Of a stretch of DNA of 64,000 nt, positions 62,067 through 64,000 are shown piece by piece (within the stretch, counting starts at the first letter, position 1; each line of letters opens with the position of its first letter). A model generated the notes under the pieces. It was not told where the DNA came from and ran no database searches. It worked only from the letters and a program-made list of their open reading frames with translations. The DNA is from Setophaga petechia. Taxonomy: Eukaryota; Chordata; Aves; Passeriformes; Parulidae. Position numbers and translations under genes: made by a program. The stretch spans positions 8,924,501 through 8,988,500 of the forward strand of contig JANCRA010000019.1 in assembly GCA_024362935.1 (NCBI GenBank), written 5' to 3'.

Positions 62067-62912
62067 AACAAAACCTGCACTATACAAGGTCTGTGTTTTT
62101 CAGCTGAATATTATTCATCATCTGAATGTCACATGAAATATTAAGTCTAGAGAAAATAATTTTTTCTCAGTGCATAATCTGGAGATTCATGCTTAAAACT
62201 GTGTTGATTCTTTCTTTACATTTGACTTTGGTGAAACTTAGACTGGAATCCTGTGTTGTCCACAAATTTTGGAGAACGCTGAAAAGCTTAGTTAGGAAGC
62301 AGAAAATCACTGCAAAAAATTTTGATGCCTACATAAATTGTCTTGTAGTCAATGTTTTAAAAGTCTGATTTAAAAAAAAATAGTAGTAATGTTGTAGTGG
62401 CCTAATTACAGTAATTTTTTTGAGTTTTCTGGTGGAGGAAGAAGTGAACATGAATTTCTTTATACAGAAATAAAGGACTGGAAAGAATTAATGACCAAAA
62501 TTTCCTGAAAAAGAAATTAATATTGGTAATTTTCCAAAATATGCTGCATTTAGATGCTTGGAACAAGAGAAATTGTAAACTTACCATTTATTATGTCATC
62601 TACTCATCATCACAGAATTCTAAATAGGTTATTTTTGAACTATTTCTTCTAAGTAGCTTCACCATAAACATCCATATATGGCTTATTTCTTTATTACTAT
62701 ATTCTGCAGCTTTGTATGGCCTGTACATTATTCTGTGAGGAGGAATTAATTATGGTGTCTTATTTACTTTGAAAAAGACCCCTTTCTATGCAGTACTAGT
62801 TGAGGTATCTTATTTTTCTCCTTCCTAGATCAAAATGTCACTAATCTTTGGCATAGCAAAATCCTTTGACACAGTAACACTTTGAATAAATGGCAGATAA
62901 GGCCCATGTCTG

Positions 62913-63001
62913 CTAATTAGAGAAGCAGATGCTTTCAATATCCTTGTGTTAGCCTGGCATCATTTTTCTGGGATATTGAATGTAGCAGCTTCTCTAATTA
63001 G
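62913..63001. other. Long fold-back, pre-miRNA-sized
   Basis: CTAATTAGAGAAGC (62913-62926) pairs exactly with GCTTCTCTAATTAG (62988-63001). After a 6-7-base internal loop, TTCAATATCC (62934-62943) pairs with GGATATTGAA (62971-62980). The apical loop is 27 bases. Total length (89) fits a pre-miRNA. The internal loop is larger than in typical precursors, and I do not recognise a known miRNA. A short foldback transposon is the other option, but no target duplication flanks it. Confidence 0.55.
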
Positions 63002-63009
63002 TACACTGA

Positions 63010-63076
63010 GTTGATTATGTAGATTGCATGCATCCCATCTTGTTTAAAACAAGTTGTATGGACGCATGTAATCAAC
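63010..63076. other. Second adjacent imperfect fold-back
   Basis: GTTGATTA (63010-63017) pairs with TAATCAAC (63069-63076). CATGCATCC (63028-63036) faces GGACGCATG (63060-63068) with one mismatch. CTTGTTT (63039-63045) pairs with AAACAAG (63047-63053) at the tip. A 10-base bulge lies on the left arm. It begins only nine bases after the previous fold-back. Confidence 0.5.
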
Positions 63077-63138
63077 AGCTTCAGGGAAAATCATTCTGAT
63101 CCAAAAGGATAGGTGGATAGCACATAGAACTTAACAAA

Positions 63139-63163
63139 CTTTTGCTGTCTAAGACAGCAAAAG
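63139..63163. other. Third fold-back, 12-bp perfect arms
   Basis: CTTTTGCTGTCT (63139-63150) and AGACAGCAAAAG (63152-63163) are exact reverse complements with a single A between them. The loop is too tight for a full RNA hairpin, so at least one pair would open. Confidence 0.8.
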
Positions 63164-64000
63164 CACAAACACTGTAGGATGTAAAAATGAGAGTTTAAAG
63201 ATGGGAGCCTGGAGTTAAGCAAATCAAACAGAAATGTTTCTGATGTAGTTCTCAGAAGATATATGATAAACAAAAGAGATCAAAATTGGAAATATATGGA
63301 CCAAAATTGTTGTGTCAGAAATCAATCATAATTAATGGGAAAATAAAGACATAGTAGTCTATTTTATTCATTGCATTTCATTTTGCAAATAATGTCTAGG
63401 GAAGGGGCAAAGTAAGAAGTGAATTCTAGCATCCTTCCCATAGATGTTAAACTGCACCATAATGCCCTCATTCCTCCATTGCACTGTTTTACACAGAAAC
63501 TCTGTCCATCCTGAGCTACAGAGAACAATCCAGAGAGCAGTAGCACCTCTCTTGGTGACTTTAGTCCTGAAGAAATTTCACCACATAGAACTGGTTCTCA
63601 GCTGTGGGGATATTTTGTCTGCTATTTAGCATAAGTCTGACTTAGTGATCTAAGACATCAGTAGCATGCATTAATCTATGAATAAAATGACACAGTAACA
63701 ATGAGGTCCTTAAATAACCTCATGATGGAATGGATTTTGCTAGGTATAAGAGCAGTTAGCAAAAACCTATGCTATTCTGATTAGATTTTCAGGGGGTAAG
63801 ACTGAAAAGTTAAAGAGAAATCCAGAAGCTAATATTCTCTTTACAGCCTTGGTTATTCTTTTCTACACCTTTTGCATTTGTTGTTCTCAAACTGCCTTCA
63901 GGACTCTAACATCAATAAAGTATAGAAAGCCTGAATGCATTTTTCTTTTCTACAAGCCATCTGAAATTCTGTAAGTCTTTCAAACATTCTCCACTTTTGA
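63164..64000. other. Unique AT-rich DNA, no gene seen
   Basis: Nothing recognised. Opposing 60-61-codon frames at 63364-63629 have no family resemblance. Confidence 0.5.

Overview
The window looks like non-coding nuclear DNA from a bird, most probably a passerine. It is AT-rich and CpG-poor. The recognisable repeats are avian: CR1 LINE 3' ends with the typical tail (CCCTTCCAA followed by ATTCTATG-like octamers), a tRNA-Ile-headed SINE with a CR1 tail (11.7 kb), and three endogenous-retrovirus LTRs (12.4, 24 and 26 kb) that resemble LTRs I know from songbird genomes. These assignments come from reading and memory of consensus sequences, not from a database search.

I find no protein-coding gene, rRNA gene, CRISPR array, operon or bacterial feature. 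No open frame exceeds 177 codons. The longest group (24.15-24.78 kb, three overlapping frames) lies inside an LTR. Other longer frames follow from CR1 reverse-transcriptase relics, homopyrimidine tracts, or a GGGAA microsatellite. The window is therefore a gene desert or the inside of a very large intron, and which gene it would belong to cannot be told from the sequence.

Layout: 0-11.6 kb is mostly unique AT-rich DNA with simple tracts and one possible conserved non-coding element near 2.3-2.5 kb. A SINE (11.67-11.81 kb) and a sense LTR (12.42-12.96 kb) follow. 13-23.6 kb is unique DNA, broken by a young 72-bp tandem duplication with nested hairpins (20.27-20.42 kb). 23.6-26.34 kb is a repeat nest: a short CR1 tail, an antisense LTR of about 1 kb, and a CR1 copy split by a second antisense LTR. 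26.3-44.6 kb is unique apart from an old CR1 tail (27.2 kb) and a tRNA-like relic (38.1 kb). A decayed antisense LINE reverse transcriptase lies at 44.6-45.5 kb and another CR1 tail at 46.8-47.0 kb. 47-57 kb is unique, with regulatory-looking AT-rich patches, notably at 56.3 kb. The last 7 kb hold a (GGGAA)16 array, a 166-bp tandem duplication, an internally deleted CR1, a perfect 52-bp palindrome and a run of three further fold-backs.

I found no convincing new biological system. The best leads are the structural ones: the perfect palindrome at 62.0 kb, the three consecutive hairpins at 62.9-63.16 kb (the first is pre-miRNA sized), the duplicated hairpin unit at 20.3 kb, and the octamer-bearing hairpin at 56.3 kb.
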